From Rhodococcus sp. 06-235-1A (GTDB lineage: Bacteria > Actinomycetota > Actinomycetes > Mycobacteriales > Mycobacteriaceae): a stretch of DNA of 64,000 bases. Made by a program: the position numbers and the translations under genes. Shown here piece by piece: positions 39,513-48,550 of the stretch. A model generated the notes under the pieces. That model did no database searches, was not told the DNA's origin, and saw nothing but the letters and a program-made list of their open reading frames with translations. The stretch's first letter is position 1, and every line of letters starts with the position of its first letter. The stretch lies in assembly GCF_002258785.1 (NCBI RefSeq), contig NZ_NOYI01000006.1, positions 20,251-84,250 on the forward strand, written 5' to 3'.

Positions 39513-39744
39513 GGTGCAGCCTCCTTGTCGACTCGCGTCACATGGGGCGCGAGGTTCGCTGCGCTGGACGCTAGCGTGGCGAACTACAAGATTGCGTGTC
39601 GACGACGCATCGATCTGGTAACGCCTGAGGCTGGTGTTACTGATGTGACTCGAAATACGCGACGGGATCCCTCGTCCATGCCTCATCCGAGGTCGTGACA
39701 GACTTGAGTGGCGACGGTCACATTTTCGACGTGAGGAGACCCGG

Positions 39745-41127
39745 ATGTCGGTGACGACCCATGCAGATGCCCGCCTGATCGAACTCGAATCCCTACTTCC
39801 TGCAGGTGCGGTGGTCACCGACCCGGACATCACCGAGGGCTACCGACGCGACTGGGCAAAGGATCCCGACGCAGGTACCCCGCTTGCCGTCGTGCGCGCA
39901 CAGTCCACCGACGACGTTCGAGCCGTCATGCGCTGGGCCACCGAACACGCCGTGGCCGTCGTCCCACGTGGTGCGGGATCGGGCCTGTCCGGCGGCGCGA
40001 CTGCCGTCGACGGCGGAATCGTGCTCACCACCGAGTTGATGCGAGGGATCACCGTCGATCCGGTGACCCGCATCGCCGTCGTACAACCAGGACTGCTCAA
40101 CGCCGAGGTCAAAAAGGCGGTCGCCGAACACGGCCTCTGGTACCCACCGGATCCGTCGTCGTTCGAGATGTGTTCCATCGGAGGCAACGCGGCCACCAAC
40201 GCGGGCGGCCTGTGCTGCGTCAAGTACGGCGTCACCACCGACTACGTTCTCGGGCTCGAGGTCGTCCTGGCCGACGGAACTGCCGTCCGGCTCGGCGGGC
40301 CGCGCCTGAAAGATGTTGCGGGGCTGTCTCTTGCGAAGTTGTTCGTCGGATCGGAGGGCACTCTGGGCATCATCACCGAGATCACACTGCGGTTGATCCC
40401 GGCACAACCTCCCGCCAGCACGGTGGTCGCGTCGTTCGCATCGGTGCACGACGCCACGGCCGCAATTCTGGCCATCACCCGAACGCTGCGGCCGTCCATG
40501 CTCGAATTCATGGACCGCGTGTCCATCGGTGCCGTCGAGGACGCCATGAACATGGGACTCGATCGCGAGGCGGCGGCAATGCTCATCGCCCGGTCCGACT
40601 CCCCCGGGGCCGACCGAGGCCGGGAAATCGAGATCATGGCCGCCGCATGCACCGAGGCCGGTTCCTCGGACGTGTTCACCACCGACGACCCAGACGAGGG
40701 CGAGGCCTTCGCTGCCGCCAGGCGATTCGCCATCCCCGCGGTCGAACGACTCGGCAGCCTGCTGCTAGAGGACGTCGGCGTTCCACTGCCCGCGCTCCCC
40801 GCCCTGGTCGACGGAATCGCCGACCTGTCCGCGAAATACGACGTACTGGTTGCCGTCATCGCGCACGCCGGCGACGGCAACACCCACCCGCTGATCGTCT
40901 TCGACCCCGAGGACGCCGACATGACCCGTCGCGCCAACGTCGCATTCGGAGCGATCATGGATCTGGCAATCTCGTTGGGCGGCACCATCACCGGTGAACA
41001 CGGAGTCGGTCGCCTCAAGAAGGCCTGGCTCCCCGATCAAGTCGGTGAGGACGTGATGGAGCTGACCCGCCGCATCAAGACCGCTCTCGACCCAGCGGGC
41101 ATTCTCAATCCCGGTGCCGTGATCTGA
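39745..41127 (+). CDS. FAD-linked oxidase, glycolate/D-lactate oxidase type
   Basis: A 460-residue VAO/PCMH-fold flavoprotein. The FAD motif VPRGAGSGLSGGAT lies at about 74-87, GSEGTLGIITEITL follows, and the C-terminal cap ends with HAGDGNTHPL and TGEHGVGRLK. It resembles GlcD and D-lactate dehydrogenases; related 2-hydroxyacids are also possible. No GlcE/GlcF partner genes are adjacent. AGGAG lies before ATG 39745. Confidence 0.9.
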   Translation: MSVTTHADARLIELESLLPAGAVVTDPDITEGYRRDWAKDPDAGTPLAVVRAQSTDDVRAVMRWATEHAVAVVPRGAGSGLSGGATAVDGGIVLTTELMRGITVDPVTRIAVVQPGLLNAEVKKAVAEHGLWYPPDPSSFEMCSIGGNAATNAGGLCCVKYGVTTDYVLGLEVVLADGTAVRLGGPRLKDVAGLSLAKLFVGSEGTLGIITEITLRLIPAQPPASTVVASFASVHDATAAILAITRTLRPSMLEFMDRVSIGAVEDAMNMGLDREAAAMLIARSDSPGADRGREIEIMAAACTEAGSSDVFTTDDPDEGEAFAAARRFAIPAVERLGSLLLEDVGVPLPALPALVDGIADLSAKYDVLVAVIAHAGDGNTHPLIVFDPEDADMTRRANVAFGAIMDLAISLGGTITGEHGVGRLKKAWLPDQVGEDVMELTRRIKTALDPAGILNPGAVI

Positions 41128-41168
41128 GCAGAGCGGCTGGTGCCGCACGTGCGTGCAACTTCGTAGCT

Positions 41169-41194
41169 GGGGTCGAATTTACGCTCACGACCCC
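41169..41194. terminator. Candidate terminator between convergent genes
   Basis: GGGGTCG (41169-41175) pairs with CGACCCC (41188-41194) around a 12-base loop, between the FAD oxidase and the aminotransferase, which converge. Confidence 0.45.
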
Positions 41195-41197
41195 GAG

Positions 41198-42502
41198 TCA
41201 GCCGACGAACCCGTCCGCCACCGTCAGTACGTCGTCGAGGATTTCCAGTCCCTGACGAATCTCGTCCTCGGATGTCGTCAACGGCGGGGCGATCTGGAGG
41301 CGGTTGCCTGCGACGAACGGCCACAGACCTCGGGACTTCGCCGCTGCGGTCACCGTGCCCATTGCCGCCGCATCCTTGCCCGACGCGGCGAAAGGCACCA
41401 GCGGCTCTCGGGTCGTGCCGTCCTTGACCAGCTCGACGGCCCAGAAGAATCCCTTGCCGCGCACCTCGCCCACACTGGAATGGGATTCGGCCAGCTTGGA
41501 CAGGCCTGCACCCAGTACGTCCTCGCCGACGTGACGCACGTGCGGGAGGATCTTGTCGCGCTCGAACACTCCGATGGATGCCACGCCCGCGGCGCATCCG
41601 AGCACGTGGCCGGAGTAGGTCAATCCGCCCGGATAGGCTTTGTGGTCGAACTGCGAGGCGATCTTCTCCGAGATCACGACCCCGCCGAGCGGCACGTATC
41701 CGGAGTTGACGCCCTTGGCGAACGTGATCAGATCCGGTGTCACATCCCAGGCCTGGCATGCGAACCATTCGCCGATTCGCCCAAAGCCGACCATCACTTC
41801 GTCAGCGATGTAGACGATCCCGTACTTGTCGCACAACGCCCGAACGCCGGCCAGATAGCCGGGCGGAGGGATCAGCACACCGTTGGTACCGATGACCGAT
41901 TCGAGGATCAATCCGGCGATGTTCTGCGCACCTTCGAGCACGATGACCTGCTCGAGGTGTGCCAGCGCGGCGGACGTCTCGTCCTCGGGAGTCGTTGTGC
42001 CCCAAGGCGATCGGTACGGATACGGCCCGAAGAATCGTACGACGTCGACATTGGTCGGCTCGGTGCCCCATCGCCGCGGCTCGCCGGTGAGACCGATCGC
42101 AACTCCGGTTCCTCCGTGATACGACCGATACGCGGCAAGCATCTTCGTACGCCCGGTGTGCTGTCGCGCCAGCCGCACCGCATGTTCGACGGCTTCTGCG
42201 CCTCCGGTCGTGAAGAACACCCGGTTCAGATCACCCGGTGCCCGCTCGGCGATCAGCGCGGCGAGTTCACTGCGCTTGTTGTTGGCGACGGTCGGCGAGA
42301 TGGTCGTCAGAACCTGGGCCTGTTCGACGATGGCAGCGACGACGTCGGGGTGTTGATGCCCGAGATTGACGTTGACCAACTGCGACGAGAAGTCCAGGTA
42401 CCTGTTTCCCTTGTCGTCCCAGAACCACGATCCCTCCGCACCCTCGACGGTGATCGGGTTCAGTTCGGCCTGCGCCGACCAGGAGTAGAACACGTGATCC
42501 AT
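41198..42502 (-). CDS. Class III aminotransferase (beta-alanine/omega-amino acid type)
   Basis: A 434-residue fold-type I PLP enzyme. PLP contacts are Asp234 in IADEVMVGFGR and Lys263 in ITFAKGVNSGYVPLGG; SYHGGTGVAIGL is also family typical. In this operon the likely reaction is transfer of the amino group of beta-alanine (from uracil or dihydrouracil) to a keto acid, giving malonate semialdehyde. Taurine-pyruvate or other omega-amino transaminases are similar, so the substrate is inference. It starts directly after the binding-protein gene and is the last gene of the operon. Confidence 0.88.
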   Translation of the reverse strand: MDHVFYSWSAQAELNPITVEGAEGSWFWDDKGNRYLDFSSQLVNVNLGHQHPDVVAAIVEQAQVLTTISPTVANNKRSELAALIAERAPGDLNRVFFTTGGAEAVEHAVRLARQHTGRTKMLAAYRSYHGGTGVAIGLTGEPRRWGTEPTNVDVVRFFGPYPYRSPWGTTTPEDETSAALAHLEQVIVLEGAQNIAGLILESVIGTNGVLIPPPGYLAGVRALCDKYGIVYIADEVMVGFGRIGEWFACQAWDVTPDLITFAKGVNSGYVPLGGVVISEKIASQFDHKAYPGGLTYSGHVLGCAAGVASIGVFERDKILPHVRHVGEDVLGAGLSKLAESHSSVGEVRGKGFFWAVELVKDGTTREPLVPFAASGKDAAAMGTVTAAAKSRGLWPFVAGNRLQIAPPLTTSEDEIRQGLEILDDVLTVADGFVG

Positions 42503-43645
42503 CTACTTGCCGCCTTCCTCCAGTGTGACCTCCATCGGAGCGTACGACTCTCCGGTGACATCCACACCGTCGGCCTTCAACAAATCCAGCGCCTGGCTCA
42601 CGTATTCGTTGGTGTAGGCCTCGGCGTCGGGATCGGCGGTCAGCACCGTCGATCCTTCGGCATTCTTCGTGGTCTTCGCGACGTCGACGGTTTGCTGCCA
42701 GGCCGCCTCGTCGATCATGCCGATGCCTTCCGTGGACGGCCAGATCAGCTTGTTGACTTCGTTGACCTGCCAGAGCTGGTGGCTCGCCCCCAGCGTGGAG
42801 CCCGCTGCGACAGTGATGTCGCGGCACTTCTCGACGTTGTCGCGGCAGAAGATCCACCCCTTCAGCGACGCTGCGAGGAACTTCACGGTCTGATCCTGAT
42901 ATGCCTCGTCGGACAGCTTGTCGGTATTGGCCCAGATCGCGTCCTGCAACATGGCCACGCCGTCGTCGTTCCAGTTCAGCGAAGCGAAGTCGTCTGCGGT
43001 GTACAGCGCACCGGTTGCGGGGTTCACGGTTTCGAGCAACTGCGCGTACTCGTTGTACGACATCGCCTGGGCGGCAGCGATATCGCCGGAGAGCAGGCCG
43101 TTCATGTCGAACTGCTGCTGCACCAACGTCACGTCCGCGGGGCTCACCCCGGCCTTGGTCATTCCGGCGAACAACTCGAATTCGTTTCCGTAGCCCCAGT
43201 TTCCTACTGTCTTGCCGCGAAGGTCGGCGGGTGAGGCAATGTTCTGGTCCTTGAACGAGACCTGCAAGGTGCCGGACTTCTGATAGATCTGGGCCACGTC
43301 GGTGATGCCCGCTCCGGCTTCGCGGGATGCGAGTGCCTTCGGTACCCACGCGACCGCGTAGTCGGCCTGGCCCTGAGCGAGTACGGTCTGCGGAACGATA
43401 TCCGTTCCGCCGTCCAGGATTTCGACGTCGAGACCCTGCTCGGCGTAGAAGCCTTGATCGACAGCGGCGAGGTAGCCCGCGAACTGGCCCTGCTTGAACC
43501 ACTGCAGTTGCAATTTGATCGTGGTGCCCCCGTCGGCACCGGTGTCGGTGTCGGTCGTGGTGGTGCTACAGGCCGAGGCGACCACTGCCAGCGCCATCAC
43601 GGCCGCGAGAAGAGATCGGGGGGTTCGGGTGATATTCACGTTCAT
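42503..43645 (-). CDS. ABC transporter substrate-binding lipoprotein (NMT1/THI5-like)
   Basis: A 380-residue lipoprotein. The signal ends at the lipobox VVASACS (Cys26). The mature part is an SsuA/THI5-like domain with LQWFKQGQFAGYLAAVDQGF and AQGQADYAVAWV. This clan binds pyrimidines, hydantoins, taurine or sulfonates. The operon suggests a pyrimidine, hydantoin or N-carbamoyl ligand. It is 3 bases from the permease gene and adjoins the aminotransferase. Confidence 0.9.
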   Translation of the reverse strand: MNVNITRTPRSLLAAVMALAVVASACSTTTTDTDTGADGGTTIKLQLQWFKQGQFAGYLAAVDQGFYAEQGLDVEILDGGTDIVPQTVLAQGQADYAVAWVPKALASREAGAGITDVAQIYQKSGTLQVSFKDQNIASPADLRGKTVGNWGYGNEFELFAGMTKAGVSPADVTLVQQQFDMNGLLSGDIAAAQAMSYNEYAQLLETVNPATGALYTADDFASLNWNDDGVAMLQDAIWANTDKLSDEAYQDQTVKFLAASLKGWIFCRDNVEKCRDITVAAGSTLGASHQLWQVNEVNKLIWPSTEGIGMIDEAAWQQTVDVAKTTKNAEGSTVLTADPDAEAYTNEYVSQALDLLKADGVDVTGESYAPMEVTLEEGGK

Positions 43646-43648
43646 CTC

Positions 43649-44392
43649 CTAGATACGACGCCGGGACACGAGCTTCTCGAGTAGCAGAACAACCAGAAAG
43701 AAGAGCAAACCGACTGCAATGGCACCTACCACGTAGGCCCACGCCCGTGGGTAGGCCGTGTTCGCCGCGGCGGAGGTGATCCGCGACCCCAGACCGTTCT
43801 GTAATCCACCGAAGTATTCACAGATGATGGCAGCAATAACAGCATTCGGAGCGGCAACCCGCAAGCCGGTGAAGATGTGCGGAACAGCGGACGGGAGACG
43901 AACGATTCGGGTGAACTGCCAACCACCGACGGCATACGACGTCATGAGGTCGTGGTGGACAGCCGAGACCTGACGCAGTCCCTTTGCCGCACTGACGAAG
44001 ACCGGAAAGAACACGACGATGGTGACCACGAGGCGGCGCGGTAGATCGGTGGTCGAGGAGAACATCGAGTTGAACACCGGCGCCAGTGCAACAATGGGCA
44101 CGGCCGCAGCCCCCGCCGCCAAAGGGGTGAGCAGTTCGTCGACGATCCGCAGGCGAACCGCTGCCATCGCCGCGAGTAGACCGAGGACCGACCCTGCTAT
44201 CAACCCAACGAAAGCATTGGTTCCCGTTGCCAGACTTGCTGATCCGATGTTGCCGACGTTGCGCGTGAATTGTTCGGCGATCGCGCTGGGCGACGGCAGC
44301 AGAAACGACGGAACCCCCGCGACGACCGTGAGCAACTGCCACAGTGCGAGCACCGCCGCTCCGAATACCACCGGCGGAAGCCAGAGCTTCAT
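43649..44392 (-). CDS. ABC transporter permease (first)
   Basis: A 247-residue BPD-type permease with about six membrane helices. The cytosolic EAA-like loop lies around YAVGGWQFTRIVRLPSAVPH, and LASRITSA-like end reads NGLGSRITSAAANTAY. Partner of the ATPase at 44389-45168; they overlap by 4 bases. Confidence 0.9.
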   Translation of the reverse strand: MKLWLPPVVFGAAVLALWQLLTVVAGVPSFLLPSPSAIAEQFTRNVGNIGSASLATGTNAFVGLIAGSVLGLLAAMAAVRLRIVDELLTPLAAGAAAVPIVALAPVFNSMFSSTTDLPRRLVVTIVVFFPVFVSAAKGLRQVSAVHHDLMTSYAVGGWQFTRIVRLPSAVPHIFTGLRVAAPNAVIAAIICEYFGGLQNGLGSRITSAAANTAYPRAWAYVVGAIAVGLLFFLVVLLLEKLVSRRRI

Positions 44393-45168
44393 CGCAGATC
44401 CGCACTGCGAACCGTACGGCCGTGCAATGCATCTCGAACCGCGGTGATGGAGGAGAAGAACTCCGCGGATTCGCGCGGGTCGCCGTTCGTGTCGAAGGCG
44501 TCGATGGTGAGGGTGTCGACGATCCGCCCCGGCCGGGGAGACATCACGACCACCCGATCGGAGAGGTACACCGCTTCGGGTATCGAGTGGGTCACGAACA
44601 CCACTGCTGCGCTGGATTCCTCGGCAATGCGAAGCAGGTCGTTCTGCATTTTCTCTCGGGTCATCTCGTCCAGGGCGCCGAACGGTTCGTCCATCAGCAA
44701 CAGGCCCGGCGTTCGGGCCAGCGCCCGGGCGATCGCTACTCGTTGTTGCATCCCACCGGACAACTGGCTGGGGAACTTCTCGGCGAAATCGCCCAGTCCC
44801 ACGAGGTCGAGCAGCTCACGAACCCGTTCCGTGCGTTCACGTTTGGGGACCTTGTGCAGTTCCAGCGGTAATGCGACGTTCGATTGCACCGTACGCCACT
44901 CGAGCAACCCGGCCTGCTGAAAGGCGATGCCGTATTTCTGTTCGATGCGGGCTCGGCGCGCAGTCAGACCGAACACCGACACAGCACCGGACGTGGGTTG
45001 CTCGAGATCGGCCACGATGCGGAGCAAGGTCGACTTACCGCACCCCGACGGCCCGATGAGCGAGACGAATTCACCGGGGGCAATCGCCAGCGATACATCC
45101 TCCAGTGCAGTCACTCCCCCGTCGAACGTCTTCCCGACGCCCTCGACGAGTACCGCATACTCGGTCAT
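44389..45168 (-). CDS. ABC transporter ATP-binding protein
   Basis: A 259-residue nitrate/sulfonate/taurine-type ATPase. Walker A is IGPSGCGKSTLL (about 39-50), the signature LSGGMQQRVAIARAL, Walker B LLLMDEPFGALDE, and the His-loop VFVTHSIPEAVYL. The frame is open upstream, but ATG 45168 (MTEYAVLVEG) has AAAGGA before it and overlaps the second permease stop (ATGA). Powers both permeases. Confidence 0.93.
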   Translation of the reverse strand: MTEYAVLVEGVGKTFDGGVTALEDVSLAIAPGEFVSLIGPSGCGKSTLLRIVADLEQPTSGAVSVFGLTARRARIEQKYGIAFQQAGLLEWRTVQSNVALPLELHKVPKRERTERVRELLDLVGLGDFAEKFPSQLSGGMQQRVAIARALARTPGLLLMDEPFGALDEMTREKMQNDLLRIAEESSAAVVFVTHSIPEAVYLSDRVVVMSPRPGRIVDTLTIDAFDTNGDPRESAEFFSSITAVRDALHGRTVRSADLR

Positions 45169-46100
45169 GACCGTTCCTTTCGACCGGGTGAGCGGCCCGC
45201 ATACCGACCCAATGCAATGTCGAGCAGGGACACCAACCCGGTTACCACCAGCCCGAGCACCGCTGCGCCGAGAACAGCGGCATACAGGCGGGATGCGTCT
45301 CCTGTCGCCTGCTGCGAGAACACGATGATCTGCCTGCCGATGCCGCCCGTCGTTCCGGTGGAGATTTCGGCGACCACGGCACCGATCACGGCTGCGGCCG
45401 CGGCCAGACGCAGTGCCGGAATCAGGTGCGGCACAGAGGCGGGCAGACGCAGTCGAACGAGTGTGGTCCACCATCCGGACGCATAACTGTGCATCAGGTC
45501 CAACGCTGCCCGATCGGGTGCGCGCAGGCCTCGCAGCATCCCCACCGCCACCGGGAAGAACGCGAGATACGACGCGATGACGGTGATACTCATCCACGGC
45601 TGCCACGCGTAACCACCGATGGCGATCTTCCCGCCCCAGCCCGCGACGAGCGGTGCCAGTGCAATCAGCGGAACCGTTTGAGAGACGATCACATACGGCA
45701 GGACGGACCGTTCGACCCAGACGAAACGTTGCATGGCCACGGCCAGCACGAGACCGACCACCGCACCCAGGGCAAACCCCAACAGTGCCAGCCCGAACGT
45801 GAACAGGCCACTGGAGACGACCGCGGCACCGACACTGCGCGCCCCGGCGACATTCACCTCCGGCTCGGTCAGCGCCGCCAACACCGACCAGACATGCGGC
45901 AGCGCACCGTCATCGGTACGTGGCAACACCCGGACACCGGCAATGCTCACCCCGTTCTCGGGGACGATCACTTTCACCAGCTCCCAGAACACCAGCAACA
46001 GCCCGACGGCCACCACAGCCATCAACGGACGTCGAGACCCGCGAACCGAGCGGGCGGGAGTCGGGATCACCACCGCAGCCTGATCGAGAACACTCGTCAC
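45165..46100 (-). CDS. ABC transporter permease (second)
   Basis: A 311-residue permease with about six to seven membrane segments. The EAA-like loop is at MHSYASGWWTTLVRLRLPAS, and FWELVKVIVP lies in an N-terminal helix. Two different permeases plus one ATPase imply a heterodimeric channel, unusual for the SsuABC/ThiXYZ type, which normally uses one permease gene. It overlaps the LLM gene by 4 bases. Confidence 0.88.
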   Translation of the reverse strand: MTSVLDQAAVVIPTPARSVRGSRRPLMAVVAVGLLLVFWELVKVIVPENGVSIAGVRVLPRTDDGALPHVWSVLAALTEPEVNVAGARSVGAAVVSSGLFTFGLALLGFALGAVVGLVLAVAMQRFVWVERSVLPYVIVSQTVPLIALAPLVAGWGGKIAIGGYAWQPWMSITVIASYLAFFPVAVGMLRGLRAPDRAALDLMHSYASGWWTTLVRLRLPASVPHLIPALRLAAAAAVIGAVVAEISTGTTGGIGRQIIVFSQQATGDASRLYAAVLGAAVLGLVVTGLVSLLDIALGRYAGRSPGRKERS

Positions 46101-47125
46101 GACGTCGCCGTCACGCTCGGGCGTATCTGCGGAATGATGCTCTCTCCGTACGCTTCCAGCGTCGCTGCTTTGGCGTCGTGCTGAAGGTACACCGAGAACT
46201 GATCGACGCCGAGAGCCTCGAGGTCTGTCAGTTTGGCGATGTGATCAGCCGGTGAGCCGAGCAGACAGAACCTGTCGATCACCTCGTCCGGAACGAACTC
46301 CGCGTGCGAATTTCCGGCCCGCCCGTGCTCGTTGTAGTCGTACCCTGTGCGCGCCGCGATGTAGTCGGTGAGCGCGGCAGGAACGCCGCCGTCGCTGCCG
46401 TATCGAGCGACGATGTCGGCGACGTGATTGCCGACCATGCCGCCGAACCAACGACACTGGTCTCGGGCGTGTTCGAGGGCTGCGTCGGTTCCGTCGGTGA
46501 CATATGCCGGGGCCGCCACACAGATCGAGATCGAATCCGGATCGCGCCCCGCCTTCTCCGCCGCGTCGCGCACCCTGCCGATCGTCCATGCTGCGATGTC
46601 CGGATCCGCCAGTTGCAGAATGAACCCGTCCGCCACTTGTCCGGTGAGCTCGAGAGCCCTGGGCCCGTACGCCGCGACCCACACCTCGAGCTGCGACCGC
46701 TCTGCCCATGGGAACTGCACCGTCGTCTCACCGACCCGAGCACTACGACCGTTGGCCAGGCTGCGGATGACCTCGATCGATTCTCGAAGCGCCGCAAGCG
46801 TTGTCGGCCGTCCGCCCAGGGCACGGACGGCGGAATCGCCACGGCCGATGCCACAAACGGTTCGATTGCCGAACATGTCGTTGAGCGTCGCGAACGTCGA
46901 CGCAGTCACCGTCCAGTCGCGAGTCGCGGGATTGGTGACCATCGGACCGACGGTCACCCGCCTGGTCGCGGCCAGGATCTGGCTGTAGATGACGTACGGC
47001 TCCTGCCAAAGCAAGTGCGAGTCGAACGTCCACACGTGCGAAAACCCGTGCGTCTCCGCCTGCCTGGCCAGGTCGACAACTCTCGACGCCGGCGGATTGC
47101 ACTGGAGCACTACTCCGATGTCCAT
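46097..47125 (-). CDS. LLM-class flavin/F420-dependent oxidoreductase (TIGR03842-like)
   Basis: A 342-residue luciferase-like TIM barrel. It begins MDIGVVLQCNPPASRVVDLA and contains FSHVWTFDSHLLWQEPYV and VGPMVTNPATRDWTVTAS, the pattern of the F420-dependent TIGR03842 group. Members of that group occur next to hydantoinase genes. Its reaction in this pathway is not established. It could reduce or oxidise a pyrimidine or hydantoin ring, or act on a later intermediate. It is 3 bases from hydA and overlaps the permease. Confidence 0.88.
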   Translation of the reverse strand: MDIGVVLQCNPPASRVVDLARQAETHGFSHVWTFDSHLLWQEPYVIYSQILAATRRVTVGPMVTNPATRDWTVTASTFATLNDMFGNRTVCGIGRGDSAVRALGGRPTTLAALRESIEVIRSLANGRSARVGETTVQFPWAERSQLEVWVAAYGPRALELTGQVADGFILQLADPDIAAWTIGRVRDAAEKAGRDPDSISICVAAPAYVTDGTDAALEHARDQCRWFGGMVGNHVADIVARYGSDGGVPAALTDYIAARTGYDYNEHGRAGNSHAEFVPDEVIDRFCLLGSPADHIAKLTDLEALGVDQFSVYLQHDAKAATLEAYGESIIPQIRPSVTATS

Positions 47126-47128
47126 GGC

Positions 47129-48550
47129 TCAGATCAAATTCTGTGACAGGTCGCGTCGGACGAATCGACCGTGACCCGCAGTGCCGGAATAGGATCCACC
47201 GTCGACGATGATCCGACCGCGCGAGATCACGGTGTCGACGTGCCCGTCGATCTCGAAACCCTCGTACGCCGAGTAGTCCATGTTCATGTGGTGGGTCTTG
47301 TCGACACCGATGCTGGTGTGCCCGTTCGGGTCGTAGATCACGATGTCCGCGTCGGCACCCGGGCTGATCACGCCTTTCCTCGGGTACATGCCGAACATCC
47401 GAGCCGGGGTCGTGCAGCAGACGTCGACCCACTTCTCGAGAGTGATCTTGCCGCTCTTGACGCCCTGGAACATCAGATCGATGCGATGTTCCACCGAGCC
47501 GATCCCGTTGGGAATCTTCGAGAAATCGCCGATACCCATCTCCTTCTGATCCTTCATGCAGAACGGGCAGTGATCGGTGCTGACGGTCGCCACGTCCCCG
47601 GTGCGCAGGTAGCGCCACAGCTCGTCCTGATGGCCCTCGGCTCGCGAGCGCAGAGGGGTCGAGCAGACCCACTTGGCACCCTCGAAGCCCGGTGCACCGA
47701 GTTGTTCCTCGAGCGACAGATACAGGTACTGCGGACAGGTCTCGGCAAACACGTTCTGCCCGTTGCCCCGAGCGTGCGCGATCTGTTCCAGGGCCTGCTT
47801 GGCCGACACGTGCACGACGTAGAGCGGTGCACCGGTGACGTGCGCCAGCATGATGGCTCGATGCGTCGCCTCCTCCTCGAGCTGCCACGGCCGTGACGTG
47901 CCGTGGAAGTACGGGGCCGTGTCTCCGCGGGCGATCGACTGCACAACGAGTACATCGATCGCGATGCCGTTCTCCGCGTGCATCATCAACAATGCACCCG
48001 TTTCGGCGGCAGACTGCATGGCGCGCAGGATCTTTCCGTCGTCGGAGTAGAACACGCCCGGGTACGCCATGAAGAGCTTGAAGCTGGTGACACCCTCGGA
48101 TACCAACTCGCTCATGGCTTTCAGTGAATCGTCGGTGACATCGCCGATGATCTGATGAAACCCGTAGTCGACGGCACACTTCCCCGCCGCTTTCTCGTGC
48201 CACTGCGCCAGGGTTTCCTGGACGCGCTGGCCGGGAGTCTGAATAGCGAAGTCCACGATGGTCGTCGTACCACCCCAGGCCGCTGCGCGCGTTCCGGTTT
48301 CGAAGGTGTCGGATGCGAACGTGCCACCGAACGGCATCTCCATGTGCGTGTGTCCATCGACCCCGCCCGGAATCACGTACTTGCCGGTCGCGTCGACGAC
48401 GATGTCCGCAGCGGTCTTCAGGTCTGCGGCCAGTGACACCGAGCCCGGAGCCAGCACTGCGACGATGGTCTCACCGTCGATGAGCACATCCAATTCCTGT
48501 GCGCCGGTGGTGGATACCACTGTTCCACCGTGCACGAAGGTGGTGGCCAT
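47129..48550 (-). CDS. hydA: Dihydropyrimidinase / D-hydantoinase
   Basis: Zn-dependent amidohydrolase opening dihydrouracil, dihydrothymine or hydantoin rings to N-carbamoyl acids. The 473 residues match the family. Metal ligands are His67/His69 in GGVDGHTHMEMPFGG, the carboxylated Lys158 in GVTSFKLFMAYPG, and later MMHAENG and VVHVSAKQAL. VSTDHCPF gives the last Asp ligand. Its ATG overlaps the upstream amidase stop by 1 base. Confidence 0.94.
   Translation of the reverse strand: MATTFVHGGTVVSTTGAQELDVLIDGETIVAVLAPGSVSLAADLKTAADIVVDATGKYVIPGGVDGHTHMEMPFGGTFASDTFETGTRAAAWGGTTTIVDFAIQTPGQRVQETLAQWHEKAAGKCAVDYGFHQIIGDVTDDSLKAMSELVSEGVTSFKLFMAYPGVFYSDDGKILRAMQSAAETGALLMMHAENGIAIDVLVVQSIARGDTAPYFHGTSRPWQLEEEATHRAIMLAHVTGAPLYVVHVSAKQALEQIAHARGNGQNVFAETCPQYLYLSLEEQLGAPGFEGAKWVCSTPLRSRAEGHQDELWRYLRTGDVATVSTDHCPFCMKDQKEMGIGDFSKIPNGIGSVEHRIDLMFQGVKSGKITLEKWVDVCCTTPARMFGMYPRKGVISPGADADIVIYDPNGHTSIGVDKTHHMNMDYSAYEGFEIDGHVDTVISRGRIIVDGGSYSGTAGHGRFVRRDLSQNLI

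Noticed and set aside
39554..39584. GTTCGC/GCGAAC inverted repeat as an SOS box
   Set aside because: The arms are 19 bases apart and the inner bases do not fit the LexA pattern.
41198..42502. Taurine-pyruvate aminotransferase
   Set aside because: Class III similarity permits it, but no sulfoacetaldehyde genes are near, and the operon context favours beta-alanine. Kept only as an alternative.
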